From: a virus
Virus record (IMG/VR): IMGVR_UViG_3300022927_000057
Span: 1 to 36,159 of that record
Direction: 5' to 3' (one strand)
DNA length: 36,159 bases
The notes under the pieces are model-generated. The model saw only the letters and a list, made by a program, of their open reading frames with translations, did no database searches and was not told the origin of the DNA. Shown in pieces: positions 15,145 through 23,322 of this stretch. The position numbers were made by a program, and so were the translations under genes. Each line of letters opens with the position of its first letter. Positions within the stretch are counted from its first letter, which is position 1.

Positions 15145-16338
15145 TTATAACTCCGAACTAAAATTAAATGTTGCACCACCACCAATTCCAATAGCTGTTG
15201 CTAGTGTATCATTTGGTGTTACATAATAAGCACCTACATTTGCCTGATTTACGCTTGGTGCAATATTCAATACACTTATATTAGAATTTCCCGCTTTTGC
15301 TGACCATCCAGAATTTTGTCTATAAAACGCCCAGTTATCGGTTCCATCTGGAGCACCAGAGCTCTGGAATTTTGCATCCGTTAAACTATGAGTCAATGAC
15401 GGTGATGCTCTCATAGAAACAGGAAAGGTTACTTGCCAACGAAGTAATCCATTGTTCCCTGTGCTTACTTGATTAAAATGTATTGGATAATATATCGTTC
15501 CAGATGTTCGTCCGAATAATGGATTAAAGAAATACCTCTGGCAAAGCGAAAGCTCTTCTGCAAAAGATCTGTGATCAAACTCTGTAGCCACACTGCCAAC
15601 CTCTAATTTTACGCCTGTGATTTGCCATGTTGCGTTTGCTGTTGAAACAACTTTTGTTCCACTAGTTAATCCCATTTCACTTTCTGGTTGATTACTATGC
15701 CAACCAGCAGTATTAGATCTATCTGGGCCTTCTCCCATATCCCAAGATATTTGCCAACCTTGGCCATTTGTTGTATTGCCATTATATGTTGTGATTGTTC
15801 CTGCTGGAACTGTTATAGTTTTTTTCTCCCAAGTATTAGAGACAGAAATTGAATAGTTAAAAACATAAATTCCATTTCCATTCCCACCAAAAATTCCACC
15901 AAAAGTTCCAGTTAAAGATGATTTTACCCAAAAAGACAACGTAAATGCAGAAGAAGATGCAGTTCCAAAATTCATATGATTAACGTCATATCCCTCTAGT
16001 CTGGTATATATTCTTCCAAAATCAGAACCAGTTGGAGTGTATGCAGAACCATTTGTTAATTTTAAAGAATATTTAAACCCTTGATTAGTAGGAACATCAG
16101 TAGATTGTTCAACAGTACTATTAGTATTTGCATTTGTTTGAAAGGCAAAACGATCCACCCCCCAAAATGCAGATGAACTTGATGCAGTTTGACTCGTGCC
16201 TCTCTGAGCTACTTGCATGGCACCGTTGATAATAAGATTGCGTCCTCTTACTGTATTAGTATTAGGAGTAACACCGTTAATGGTTGTCGTATTGCCACCA
16301 GAGGCATCTAGAATTGCATTTGCTTGAATTGTACTCAT
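15145..16338 (-). CDS. Cassette fibre protein A
   Basis: The start at 16338 (ATGA overlapping the upstream chaperone-like stop) gives 397 residues; a reading from 16356 is six residues longer. Anchor 1, RGRNLIINGAMQVAQRGTS, is at 31-49. A carbohydrate-binding-like jelly-roll pattern (LSFWVKSS, then NTWEKKTITVPAG) follows at about 134-180. Anchor 2 is at 240-270, here the divergent form ATEFDHRSFAEELSLCQRYF. The last 125 residues are variable and end SSEL. Phage proteins with this layout are fibre or adhesin subunits. The receptor is unknown. Confidence 0.85.
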   Translation of the reverse strand: MSTIQANAILDASGGNTTTINGVTPNTNTVRGRNLIINGAMQVAQRGTSQTASSSSAFWGVDRFAFQTNANTNSTVEQSTDVPTNQGFKYSLKLTNGSAYTPTGSDFGRIYTRLEGYDVNHMNFGTASSSAFTLSFWVKSSLTGTFGGIFGGNGNGIYVFNYSISVSNTWEKKTITVPAGTITTYNGNTTNGQGWQISWDMGEGPDRSNTAGWHSNQPESEMGLTSGTKVVSTANATWQITGVKLEVGSVATEFDHRSFAEELSLCQRYFFNPLFGRTSGTIYYPIHFNQVSTGNNGLLRWQVTFPVSMRASPSLTHSLTDAKFQSSGAPDGTDNWAFYRQNSGWSAKAGNSNISVLNIAPSVNQANVGAYYVTPNDTLATAIGIGGGATFNFSSEL

Positions 16339-16661
16339 TCTGGTTTCTCCGGCCATACCACATCATCCAATGATGTATATGTATCTGTAATATCTCTCAA
16401 TTCTTGTCTGTATGTTTTCCATGCGGCAGGAATGTTTGTACCAAGTTCCTTATGCATAGTGATAAGCCAATCTGTTTCGCTGAGTCTAGCGTTTCTTTCT
16501 GTTCTCAAATTTTCTAACTTTTGTTCAGTTACTAACTCGTTTAATTTAGTATTAACACTATCCGTATCAATATCAACTATATCTCCATGTGCGTCATAAG
16601 CAATGTCACCATCAATCTTAACAACATTTGAATATAATTCATAAATTGCTTTGTGTTTCAT
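16335..16661 (-). CDS. Tail assembly chaperone-like protein (APC type), upstream of fibre A
   Basis: This 108-residue protein has the pattern of small phage tail assembly chaperones of the APC type in its C-terminal half: LRTERNARLSETDWLITMHK, then WKTYRQELRDITDTYTSLDDVVWPEKPE. The N-terminal half (Y.LYSNVVKIDGDIAYDAHGDIVDID) is specific to this copy. It overlaps fibre A as ATGA and the upstream gene as TAATG, so the three are coupled. The same C-terminal block occurs in the 127-residue protein upstream of fibre D. The family assignment is by motif pattern from memory. Confidence 0.8.
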   Translation of the reverse strand: MKHKAIYELYSNVVKIDGDIAYDAHGDIVDIDTDSVNTKLNELVTEQKLENLRTERNARLSETDWLITMHKELGTNIPAAWKTYRQELRDITDTYTSLDDVVWPEKPE

Positions 16662-17302
16662 TATCCCTGTATCTCCATAACTGTCAGAGTTGATATTGCA
16701 CGGCCGTGTTCATCGTCCGTCAATCCGTCTGGTGTTTGATTTACATACATAGTTCTGGTAGATTGTGACGAGTGACTAATTTTGACACCATAAGTTAATG
16801 CGCTTGTGGATGCTGGTGAATGAACAAATGTTCCAGCAATGGATTGATTATAGAAAGTGCTATAAGTAAAATCTCTTGTTGCAGTAACTCGTTGGGCACT
16901 ACCGGCCGCATCACCAGTTGCGGCAGTTATTGCACTACCATTTTCACATAAAGTCAAATAAGTTCCTTGTTGTCCACAATCAACCATAAAATGAACTAGT
17001 ATTCTAGAGTTTGTTGATCTTGGAGTAATAGATGCAGTTAGTCCTGTTATGATGCTAGACGAAGAACCAGATGCAACACTTTCTGAAAAGGGGTCTGTTT
17101 TTGTTGTAGAAACAACTTGAACAATAGAACCCGCTGGAAGTGAACCAATCATTGTTCCAGTAACAGTTCCACTATCACCAGTTGTGACAATATTGCCTGC
17201 AACATCTGGAATGTTCAGAGTTCTATCTGTATTCGTATTAGGAGTGGTAATAGTGATACTACCAGTTCCACTCGCATTCGGTTGTAGGACAATGTTACTC
17301 AT
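16661..17302 (-). CDS. Fibre-associated protein with SITP.S.NSRILV domain
   Basis: This 213-residue protein starts with a low-complexity stretch (LQPNASGTGSITITTPNTNTDRTLNIPDVAGNIVTTGDSG, residues 5-44) common in phage fibres. A compact beta-rich domain follows from about 57: GSIVQVVS, ASITPRSTNSRILVHFMVDCG, and final ISTLTVMEIQG. The same domain makes up the two genes at 29157-30136. It has its own late promoter (17326-17333) and ends coupled to the chaperone-like gene. It is probably a virion surface or fibre-tip module. No enzymatic motif is seen. Confidence 0.78.
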   Translation of the reverse strand: MSNIVLQPNASGTGSITITTPNTNTDRTLNIPDVAGNIVTTGDSGTVTGTMIGSLPAGSIVQVVSTTKTDPFSESVASGSSSSIITGLTASITPRSTNSRILVHFMVDCGQQGTYLTLCENGSAITAATGDAAGSAQRVTATRDFTYSTFYNQSIAGTFVHSPASTSALTYGVKISHSSQSTRTMYVNQTPDGLTDDEHGRAISTLTVMEIQG

Positions 17303-17325
17303 CTATATTCTTTCCTATTTTCTTT

Positions 17326-17333
17326 TATTTATT
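17326..17333 (-). promoter_or_regulatory. Late promoter AATAAATA written across the stop of small protein B
   Basis: GAA-TAA-ATA on the minus strand contains the final Glu codon, the stop and the octamer. It is 24 nt ahead of the ATG at 17302. Confidence 0.65.
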
Positions 17334-17526
17334 CTGTTGGTAATGGATCTGCTGCAGTAATTGTTAAATCGCCAGCATTCACCCTAAGCATAATTTCACG
17401 ATAAGTTCTATTCATTTCATCCATAGGCACCCATGTAGGAATGTTATCAACAATGACTTTAATTCCAGAATTATTGCCATCCAAATCTCTTACATATTTT
17501 GCATCAGTAATTGTTGTATATTCCAT
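17329..17526 (-). CDS. Fibre-cassette small protein B
   Basis: The start at 17526 gives 65 residues, the longest and most diverged family member. It has YREIMLRVNAGDLTI, but the end is TAADPLPTE instead of ADAE. The start is one base after the fibre B stop, with the Shine-Dalgarno in the last fibre codons. Its stop codon is part of a late promoter. As with the other five, its strict pairing with a fibre suggests a partner function. Confidence 0.8.
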   Translation of the reverse strand: MEYTTITDAKYVRDLDGNNSGIKVIVDNIPTWVPMDEMNRTYREIMLRVNAGDLTITAADPLPTE

Positions 17527-17527
17527 T

Positions 17528-18586
17528 TTATAACTCCGAATCTGCTGTGTAATGAGCAAAAAATCCATAATGACCAGAATCATTATATAGGTTTATATAA
17601 ACACTTTGTCTATTGCCACCATACCCATAGGGGGTTATGTTATTTGTCACCTGTCCAGCAGAAGAAGTAAATTTAGCAATTTTTCCAGCAGTACCAGCGG
17701 CATCATATACCACAAAAGTAGGAGTCGATCTCATAGTTGTTGGCAGATTGGCAGTTGCCCATTCCCACCCTGGCCCAGCAGTGTATGTGTGATATATCTG
17801 TAATGCAGTTCCAGTATTACCATAGGCATTTCCATTAGCATATATACTACTGAAAAAATATCTCTGACATTTTTGAAGTTCTTCATTGGCATCAACATGT
17901 TCGTATGGAGTAGCTATATCGCCAATTTCTAATTGAATACCAGTAATGTAAATATCTCCAGCTGGAGTTGAACCAGATCTTGGCATTACCACCAAACAAG
18001 TATTTGTTCCAACAGGACTTACTGAAATTGTATATGTCTTACTAAATCTTTGCCAAGTAGTCGAGAGTTGATTTGTATCTGTGTTATCATTATCAATTAC
18101 AACTTGATTTGATGAACTACCAACCGAATCTCTAAATGAAATAAAATTATACAAACTATCAGAAGCATTTGTGCTTCTTGCATAATAACTCAATGTAATT
18201 GTCTGTCCACTATAAAATATACCAGCATTTCCATTATAAACCAAATCTATACCTTGAGCAATAGTATATTCGCCAGTCATTGATGTAGCAGACAATGAAT
18301 CTCTAATTCCAGTATTACTTGGAGCTGACGCAGAAGTTCTAGAAAATGATCCGTTTGCACCCCAAATAAACCATCTGTCCATACTGCCGTATCCGTTTGA
18401 TGATGGATGACTTTGGCCTCTCTGATATATTTGCATAGCACCGTTGATGATAAGATTTCTCCTACCACCAATCTGTCCAATATCCAATTTCGCAGCGGTT
18501 ACTGCACCAGATGCCAAATCAGCAGTTCCAATGGAACCGTCTTGAACTTTATCAATACCAGTTGTTCCGTTAATTACTACAGCCAT
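17528..18586 (-). CDS. Cassette fibre protein B
   Basis: The start at 18586 (TAATG with the upstream stop) gives 352 residues; an upstream ATG at 18601 would add five. The N-terminal 40 residues (DGSIGTADLASGAVTAAKLD) match the repeated D/A-rich entry module of fibres C and 26038-26874. Anchor 1, GRRNLIINGAMQIYQRGQS, is at 41-59. Anchor 2 (ATPYEHVDANEELQKCQRYF) is within 214-244 and is the most diverged of the six. The C-terminus of about 108 variable residues ends DSEL. Confidence 0.85.
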   Translation of the reverse strand: MAVVINGTTGIDKVQDGSIGTADLASGAVTAAKLDIGQIGGRRNLIINGAMQIYQRGQSHPSSNGYGSMDRWFIWGANGSFSRTSASAPSNTGIRDSLSATSMTGEYTIAQGIDLVYNGNAGIFYSGQTITLSYYARSTNASDSLYNFISFRDSVGSSSNQVVIDNDNTDTNQLSTTWQRFSKTYTISVSPVGTNTCLVVMPRSGSTPAGDIYITGIQLEIGDIATPYEHVDANEELQKCQRYFFSSIYANGNAYGNTGTALQIYHTYTAGPGWEWATANLPTTMRSTPTFVVYDAAGTAGKIAKFTSSAGQVTNNITPYGYGGNRQSVYINLYNDSGHYGFFAHYTADSEL

Positions 18587-18924
18587 TATACTACCACCCA
18601 TCTAGCACCAGTAGGTACTGTTATTGTTACACCACTATTCACTGTGATATTACCAGCACTTACTGCGTTTTTGTTTGCAGTCAATGTGTAATCTGTGGTC
18701 ACTGTCTGATCGTTCTCAATGAATACTTCATCTGCACCACCACCAGTTGCACCGCCGCCAACCAAGGCCCAACCAGAACCAGTGTATCCTTCAAATCGTC
18801 CATCTGAAGTGTTAAATCTCAGAGTACCAGTTTCGGGCGTAGATTCTCTTTGAGCGGTTGTACCAGCTGGAACATCGACACCCTCTAGTTTTACACCAAC
18901 TAATTTTGCTCTTGTTAATGGCAT
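18586..18924 (-). CDS. Small fibre-like module protein
   Basis: This 112-residue protein has an N-terminal module ESTPETGTLRFNTSDGRFEGY, then TGSGWALVGGG (about 27-58), frequent in marine phage fibres. Its C-terminal module (NDQTVTTDYTLTANKNAVSAGNITVNSGVTITVPTGARWVVV) is shared in pattern with the genes at 30149-30670 and 34123-34623. Its stop overlaps the fibre B start (TAATG). It lies just after gene 16. It is probably a structural or adhesin module; no function is known. Confidence 0.78.
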   Translation of the reverse strand: MPLTRAKLVGVKLEGVDVPAGTTAQRESTPETGTLRFNTSDGRFEGYTGSGWALVGGGATGGGADEVFIENDQTVTTDYTLTANKNAVSAGNITVNSGVTITVPTGARWVVV

Positions 18925-18925
18925 C

Positions 18926-19345
18926 TTATTCTTTTCCTTTTAACATCTTTTGCAGTTCAGCGGTTGAACCCACAAACAATGCATTTGTTACACTCTTAGG
19001 CCCAGTGTTAGGAACCTCTTTAAGTTTTTTCATTTTTTCTTGCAAGTCACCAAGTTTCTCTGTAACATCTGCAACCTGTTTAATCAAGTTTCCAGCAACC
19101 TCATAGGCTCTAGGATGTTCACCTTCTCTTGCAAGGTCTAGGATACCATCAATAGCATCCTGTCCTCTTTCAATCAAATTATAAAAGTTTTCTCGTTGAT
19201 ATTTATAATCATTGTCAATGTCTGCCTCGTTGTTCTCTGTTTTAGGAACAAGTACTGGTTTAGGTGGAGTAACATCCTTTGTTACCACATCTATAGGGTC
19301 ATCTACGATACCCAAAACATTATCTAAAATATCAACTTGTTTCAT
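18926..19345 (-). CDS. gp16: Terminase small subunit gp16
   Basis: This 139-residue protein (164 in T4) is the DNA-recognition and regulatory subunit of the packaging motor. The T4 gp16 layout is clear: an acidic N-terminus, DNDYKYQRENFYNLIERGQDA at about 43-63, EHPRAYEVAGNLIKQVADVTEKLGDLQ at about 77-103, and a C-terminal TNALFVGSTAELQKML. The central helices should oligomerise. It starts at TAATG, sharing bases with the stop of small protein C, and it is embedded among fibre cassettes about 4 kb from gp17. Confidence 0.92.
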   Translation of the reverse strand: MKQVDILDNVLGIVDDPIDVVTKDVTPPKPVLVPKTENNEADIDNDYKYQRENFYNLIERGQDAIDGILDLAREGEHPRAYEVAGNLIKQVADVTEKLGDLQEKMKKLKEVPNTGPKSVTNALFVGSTAELQKMLKGKE

Positions 19346-19524
19346 TATTCTGCATCTGCAATGGTCAATTCGCCAGCTTCTACCTGACGCATAATTTCTG
19401 CGTAGTGGCGGTTGTTTGGGTCTAGGGGTATTGAGTAAGTGTCTCCATCAACTATAACATCAATATGGTCATTTACGCCCTCATAAGCTACATACTGTGC
19501 AGAGGTAATGTTCATCTCGTTCAT
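19345..19524 (-). CDS. Fibre-cassette small protein C
   Basis: This copy has 59 residues from the ATG at 19524. VDGDTYSIPLDPNNRHYAEI, then MRQVEAGELTIADAE is the clearest form of the family. The start is one base after the fibre C stop. The stop overlaps the gp16 start as TAATG, so here the usual promoter-stop arrangement is replaced by direct coupling to gene 16. A 35 nt stretch (19394-19428) is identical to small gene D, evidence for recent exchange or duplication. Confidence 0.85.
   Translation of the reverse strand: MNEMNITSAQYVAYEGVNDHIDVIVDGDTYSIPLDPNNRHYAEIMRQVEAGELTIADAE
19394..19428. repeat. 35 bp direct repeat, copy 1 (small genes C and D)
   Basis: This segment is identical base for base to 26950-26984. 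It encodes the PLDPNNRHYAEI part of the small protein and could serve as a recombination site between cassettes C and D. Confidence 0.9.
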
Positions 19525-19525
19525 T

Positions 19526-20554
19526 TTATAACTCCGCATCTAATTTAAGCTGTGCAGTTGCATCATTTGCACCTCTGATTATTGCACCTGAATTTGCGAC
19601 AAAGCCACTTCCAGATGGTTCTAACCCAATTGACGATTCATTTACCTGTTTCGTACTTAACGTAATTGCGGCGTTGGCACTGCCGGTTAAAATTTGAAAA
19701 TTACCACTAACAGAGGTCGTAGGTGCCGTTCTCATTGTTACAGGCAAAGTTAATACGCCTTGTGCTTGGGTTGTTTGATTGCAATAAGCGGGTGCCAAGT
19801 ATCTGTAAGCAGAGGTTTCGTTACCGTGTTTCTGATAATACCGCTGACACAACGCCAGTTCTTCACCATAGCTACGGTGTTCAAACAGTGTGGCTGTGTC
19901 GCCTACTTCCAGCTGGACATTTGCAATCTCTACAGTCTGACTTGATGTGAACGAAATACTGTCACCAAATGTAATTTGTAGGTAGCTACCAGAACCTACC
20001 GTCTTTCCAGACAAAGAGCCTACAGTGAAGGTTTTTGTAACCTTTGACCATGAAGTTGTAATGGCTTGGTCACTGAGAAACTCTGTAGTGTCAGCAGAAG
20101 AACCGCCACTTCCGAAATAACGAGTATAAGAACAGTCAAATGTTGCAGCGGTAGAACCTTTAATCCAGAAAGACAGAGTTAAAGTTTTGCCGCCCACTGT
20201 CGTAAGGTCTTCAATGCGCTGACCAAAATTATATGCCGCTGTAGATGGAACAAACCTCATATAGTTTTTAGGAAAACCTTCTACATCAGTTTGACCTAAT
20301 GAAAACGATTGCTGACTCATCGTTACACTTGCGGCAGCATAGCCACGCCACCTGTCTAGTCCGTAAAAACCTATAGTACCACTGACACTCGTGCCTCTCT
20401 GAGCCACTTGCATAGCGCCATTAATGATAAGGTTTCGCCGTCCAAGATTTACTGTATCAGCAATCTTTGCAGTAGTGATAGAACCATCTGCAATATCAGC
20501 GGTTGCAACCGCTGTGTCTCCAATTGATCTAGAATTAATTTTTCTAATTGCCAT
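19526..20554 (-). CDS. Cassette fibre protein C
   Basis: This fibre has 342 residues. The entry module DTAVATADIADGSITTAKIAD is at 13-33. Anchor 1, LGRRNLIINGAMQVAQRGTS, is at 37-56. The jelly-roll-like core (TLSFWIKGS near 126-134, then SWSKVTKTFTVGS near 168-180) resembles carbohydrate-binding modules. Anchor 2 (ATLFEHRSYGEELALCQRYY) lies within 210-240. A variable C-terminus of about 100 residues ends LDAEL. It has its own late promoter (20582-20589) with TAGGAT before the ATG. It sits between gp15 and gp16, an unusual place for a fibre gene. Confidence 0.87.
   Translation of the reverse strand: MAIRKINSRSIGDTAVATADIADGSITTAKIADTVNLGRRNLIINGAMQVAQRGTSVSGTIGFYGLDRWRGYAAASVTMSQQSFSLGQTDVEGFPKNYMRFVPSTAAYNFGQRIEDLTTVGGKTLTLSFWIKGSTAATFDCSYTRYFGSGGSSADTTEFLSDQAITTSWSKVTKTFTVGSLSGKTVGSGSYLQITFGDSISFTSSQTVEIANVQLEVGDTATLFEHRSYGEELALCQRYYQKHGNETSAYRYLAPAYCNQTTQAQGVLTLPVTMRTAPTTSVSGNFQILTGSANAAITLSTKQVNESSIGLEPSGSGFVANSGAIIRGANDATAQLKLDAEL
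20397..20431. repeat. 35 bp direct repeat in fibre anchor 1, copy 1 (fibres C and D)
   Basis: This stretch is identical to 28068-28102. It encodes the LIINGAMQVAQR segment and is much better conserved at the nucleotide level than the fibre core. Confidence 0.85.
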
Positions 20555-20581
20555 TTGCGTTTATCCTAAATTCTTTTTTAC

Positions 20582-20589
20582 TATTTATT
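20582..20589 (-). promoter_or_regulatory. Late promoter AATAAATA written across the gp15 stop
   Basis: The last codons of gp15 (GAT-GAA-TAA-ATA) contain the octamer. Fibre C starts 28 nt downstream. Confidence 0.65.
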
Positions 20590-21406
20590 CATCTTGACCA
20601 GTTACAGGATTATATTCTTTTGCATCTTCAAAGAAACTTGTCGTTTCATTAAATCCAAAGTTATCATCATCTGGATCAAAGTCAGTAGCGGCAACTGTAG
20701 ATGGAGTAGGAGCAACTGTATATCTCTGTTCTCTCTTAGGTGCATTTACAGGCATGTCTGCATATTGATCAACCTGTACAGAGCGAATGACATTTGTAGA
20801 TGTAATCGGGCCGTACAAGTAGTACTTTGCAGTAAAAGAAAGAGTATAGATAATACTTCTTCTACTTGTAAAGTCACCTTCATAGTCATCTTCATAAGAG
20901 ATGCTGTTCAATACAATCGGTACATCACGAATGATATCCAGTTCTGGAACTTCTCTTAGTGTTACTGTGTACTCTGGTTGAAAATATGGTAGAATTTGTT
21001 CTACAATCTGTAATGCATCATCAGAGTTCTTTGATAAAACATACAACTCAAAGTTAATATTGTAAGGAACGGGCATGAAACCAGACTTAACTTGTTCTGA
21101 ATCAGTTCCATCTGCAACCTTCTTAACCTTCATTATCTTATTAAGTTTTCTGGTTGAGTCATATGTCAATCCAGAAATCTCAAAACCAATACGAGGAAGT
21201 GTCACTGCGACCTTTTTAGAAAGGTTGGGATCTTCTGTAAGTCTCGACAACCATTTCTGTTTAGGGCCATATGCAAGAGGAACTTTCATCGACTGAATGA
21301 CGTTCCCACTCGCATCTTTCTTTGAAAGTTGAATTTGGTTGAAAAGTGTACCAAACGCAACTACCACATTTCTTGTGGATTGATTATAAAAGTATTGTCC
21401 AATCAT
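20585..21406 (-). CDS. gp15: Tail terminator / sheath stabiliser gp15
   Basis: This 273-residue protein (272 in T4) forms the hexameric ring that caps the tail and joins it to the head. The start IGQYFYNQSTRNVVVAFGTLFNQIQL matches the T4 gp15 N-terminal pattern (FYN.S.R....GDLF..IQ). LPRIGFEI, then VPYNINFELYVLSKNSDDALQIVEQILPYFQPEYTVT at about 112-148 is the clear gp15 signature. FTSRRSIIYTLSF follows. The C-terminus is acidic. It lies directly after gp14 with a 2 nt gap. Confidence 0.95.
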   Translation of the reverse strand: MIGQYFYNQSTRNVVVAFGTLFNQIQLSKKDASGNVIQSMKVPLAYGPKQKWLSRLTEDPNLSKKVAVTLPRIGFEISGLTYDSTRKLNKIMKVKKVADGTDSEQVKSGFMPVPYNINFELYVLSKNSDDALQIVEQILPYFQPEYTVTLREVPELDIIRDVPIVLNSISYEDDYEGDFTSRRSIIYTLSFTAKYYLYGPITSTNVIRSVQVDQYADMPVNAPKREQRYTVAPTPSTVAATDFDPDDDNFGFNETTSFFEDAKEYNPVTGQDE

Positions 21407-21408
21407 AG

Positions 21409-22263
21409 TTATTTCATCCCAGCGTCACCGAATGGATTAGATTCAGTAAAGTCTAATATATTATCGTCTGCAAGTTCAAAGTCATCATTCTGTGAATTCT
21501 CATCAATAGTTGCGACATTATAAGTTTCCAGTATTATATAGGAAGATGCCGCACCCTCTACTGTATTCTCTAATATTAGAGAACCACTCAGAGTTTCGTC
21601 CTCAGTAATGATATTATCAGTACCAAGGGCAGTTTCAAGTTCGATAAATCCTTCATTACTTTCTAGTCTTATTTCTTGGTTAAACGCAACAGTCTGTTCA
21701 AGTGTCAACTGATGTTGCATCTGGTCAAGAGAACTATCTGTTTCGATAGCATCAAGTTCTGCAATACCAGTGTCAATAACCTCTGAAGCATATTCAAATG
21801 TTTTACACTTTAGTTTATATGTAGGTAGATTGTGAACCTGATAAAAAGGATCATCGTGATCTACAAACGTAATCTCAAATAACTTACTTACCTTTGGAAA
21901 GTAAATTAAGTCGCCCTCATTGGGCCGAGAAGATACAATAAGATTATTGTCCACAGAAACAAACTGTTCCCATCTTCTTCTTGCAACAACAAAGGTTGCA
22001 TCGTCTTGAATGTCTAGTCCAAATTTAGACATGAGTTCTTTTTCACCCTCATATCCATCAATGGTTTCCATGTACATCTCAATAAGGTATGAAGATTCAA
22101 AAGAAGAACTAATATCTTCTTGCCAAATCGAATCTGTACCAGCCATTTTACGAGGAATATAGTATACATCCTGTCCGTAAATACGCAACTGTTCTATGAT
22201 TAAATCTTCATAGAGATGTTGCTCTGGAACTGTACCTGTATCAAAATATACATTTGTAGGCAT
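21409..22263 (-). CDS. gp14: Neck protein gp14
   Basis: Gp14 forms the neck ring with gp13 between portal and tail. This 284-residue protein (256 in T4) shows EQHLYEDLIIEQLRIYGQDVYYIPRKM at about 14-40, then FESSYLIEMYMETIDGYEGEKELMSKFGLDI at about 54-84 and RWEQFV, the usual gp14 layout, with DLIYFPKVSKLFEI at about 118-131. The C-terminal third is acidic and less conserved. It lies in the canonical 13-14-15 block. Confidence 0.93.
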   Translation of the reverse strand: MPTNVYFDTGTVPEQHLYEDLIIEQLRIYGQDVYYIPRKMAGTDSIWQEDISSSFESSYLIEMYMETIDGYEGEKELMSKFGLDIQDDATFVVARRRWEQFVSVDNNLIVSSRPNEGDLIYFPKVSKLFEITFVDHDDPFYQVHNLPTYKLKCKTFEYASEVIDTGIAELDAIETDSSLDQMQHQLTLEQTVAFNQEIRLESNEGFIELETALGTDNIITEDETLSGSLILENTVEGAASSYIILETYNVATIDENSQNDDFELADDNILDFTESNPFGDAGMK

Positions 22264-22267
22264 AAAG

Positions 22268-23083
22268 TTATCCTATCATATGCATAGGCGGTAGTTCATA
22301 TGCAAGTTGAATCTGTTCTTCCAACTTGTTAATCTCTTCTTGCGCCTGTGTGTAAATTTGTTCACCGTTTAGTGCAACACCACCCAACATCTGAATGCCT
22401 TGGAACTTACTCAAGTTTGCACCCCATTGTTTCTTAATGAGTTGTGTCGCATACTTCTTCAAAAAGATATCATCCCAAATATCTGCATATGTGGCCGGAT
22501 CAAGTTTACGATAACATTCGATAATCAACCAATCATCCTCTACATAGTCTGTCTGAAAATCAGCATCCAAATAAAGTCTGTTTTGGTGTTGGTTGTGACG
22601 AATTGCTGTCTCACCAATCAGAATGTGATCTAAGAAATCCAAGTGTTGCATTGTCATTTCATAATGTATTACAGAAGTAGAACTGAAATCATACAAATCA
22701 TTCAATCTCAACTGATAACGAACATCAAACATGTTCAGTGCTTGTTTGTCTGTAAGAGGAAATACCTTCACGATAGACATGACTGAACTTGGAACAGGAA
22801 TATAATTTTTCTGTTCATACCAAGTTGCAGTTGTAGAACCGTCAACATCAGTTACAGAAGTTCCAGATGTGTTTCCTCTTGCACGAGTAATATCAGCAGC
22901 TGTTAATTGATATTTTAAATATACCCTCTCAATACCATCATAGTGATATTGTGCAAAGTATTGTAGTGCCTCGTCAACTCTATCTTCAACCTGATCTGGA
23001 TCAACATTAATCTCAATCACAGGCTTGCCTAGACTTCTAAGACACCACTCTTTAAATTCTGTTCTTGTTGTTGGTATTGCCAT
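22268..23083 (-). CDS. gp13: Neck protein gp13
   Basis: This 271-residue head-completion neck protein (309 in T4) carries typical gp13 stretches: EFKEWCLRSLGKPVIEINVDPDQVEDRVDEALQYFAQYHYDG at about 9-50, a middle segment with PVPSSVMSIVKVFPL, and DDIFLKKYATQLIKKQWGANLSKFQG at about 204-229. A C-terminal helix EEINKLEEQIQLAYELPPMHMIG ends the protein. The gene is followed by gp14 after 4 nt. Confidence 0.94.
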   Translation of the reverse strand: MAIPTTRTEFKEWCLRSLGKPVIEINVDPDQVEDRVDEALQYFAQYHYDGIERVYLKYQLTAADITRARGNTSGTSVTDVDGSTTATWYEQKNYIPVPSSVMSIVKVFPLTDKQALNMFDVRYQLRLNDLYDFSSTSVIHYEMTMQHLDFLDHILIGETAIRHNQHQNRLYLDADFQTDYVEDDWLIIECYRKLDPATYADIWDDIFLKKYATQLIKKQWGANLSKFQGIQMLGGVALNGEQIYTQAQEEINKLEEQIQLAYELPPMHMIG

Positions 23084-23086
23084 ATC

Positions 23087-23299
23087 TTACCCCAATGCTA
23101 TCGCTACTGCAATTGCAAAACCTTCTGTGGTGCCACCACCCCCAGCATTCGCAACCTCAACAACAGTACCATCAGTTTTCTTTGTAAAAATCTTTTGATC
23201 TGCCGAATTGATTGCAATTTCTCCAACCTCTAGATCACCAGAGGCTGGAGTAGAAGATGCTGTTTCAGAGCGTTTTGGTTTAATTGCAATTGTAGCCAT
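23087..23299 (-). CDS. Small fibre-type N-terminal module
   Basis: This 70-residue protein carries SGDLEVGEIAINSADQKIFTKK, then TDGTVVEVA, a module that often forms the N-terminus of marine phage fibres and neck-attached spikes, and the C-terminal tail AIAVAIALG. The same ALAIALG ending occurs in the 200-residue protein at 34986-35588. It lies between the long fibre and gp13. It could be a free-standing fibre attachment module, which is inference from its pattern. Confidence 0.72.
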   Translation of the reverse strand: MATIAIKPKRSETASSTPASGDLEVGEIAINSADQKIFTKKTDGTVVEVANAGGGGTTEGFAIAVAIALG

Positions 23300-23322
23300 A
23301 ATCTTCTCTTGTTTTTAATTAA

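Noticed and set aside
19200-19207. TATAAATA on the minus strand inside gene 16
   Set aside because: It is a perfect octamer but lies in coding sequence with the next start 276 nt away; other probable late promoters here are 20-52 nt from a start, so it is likely chance.
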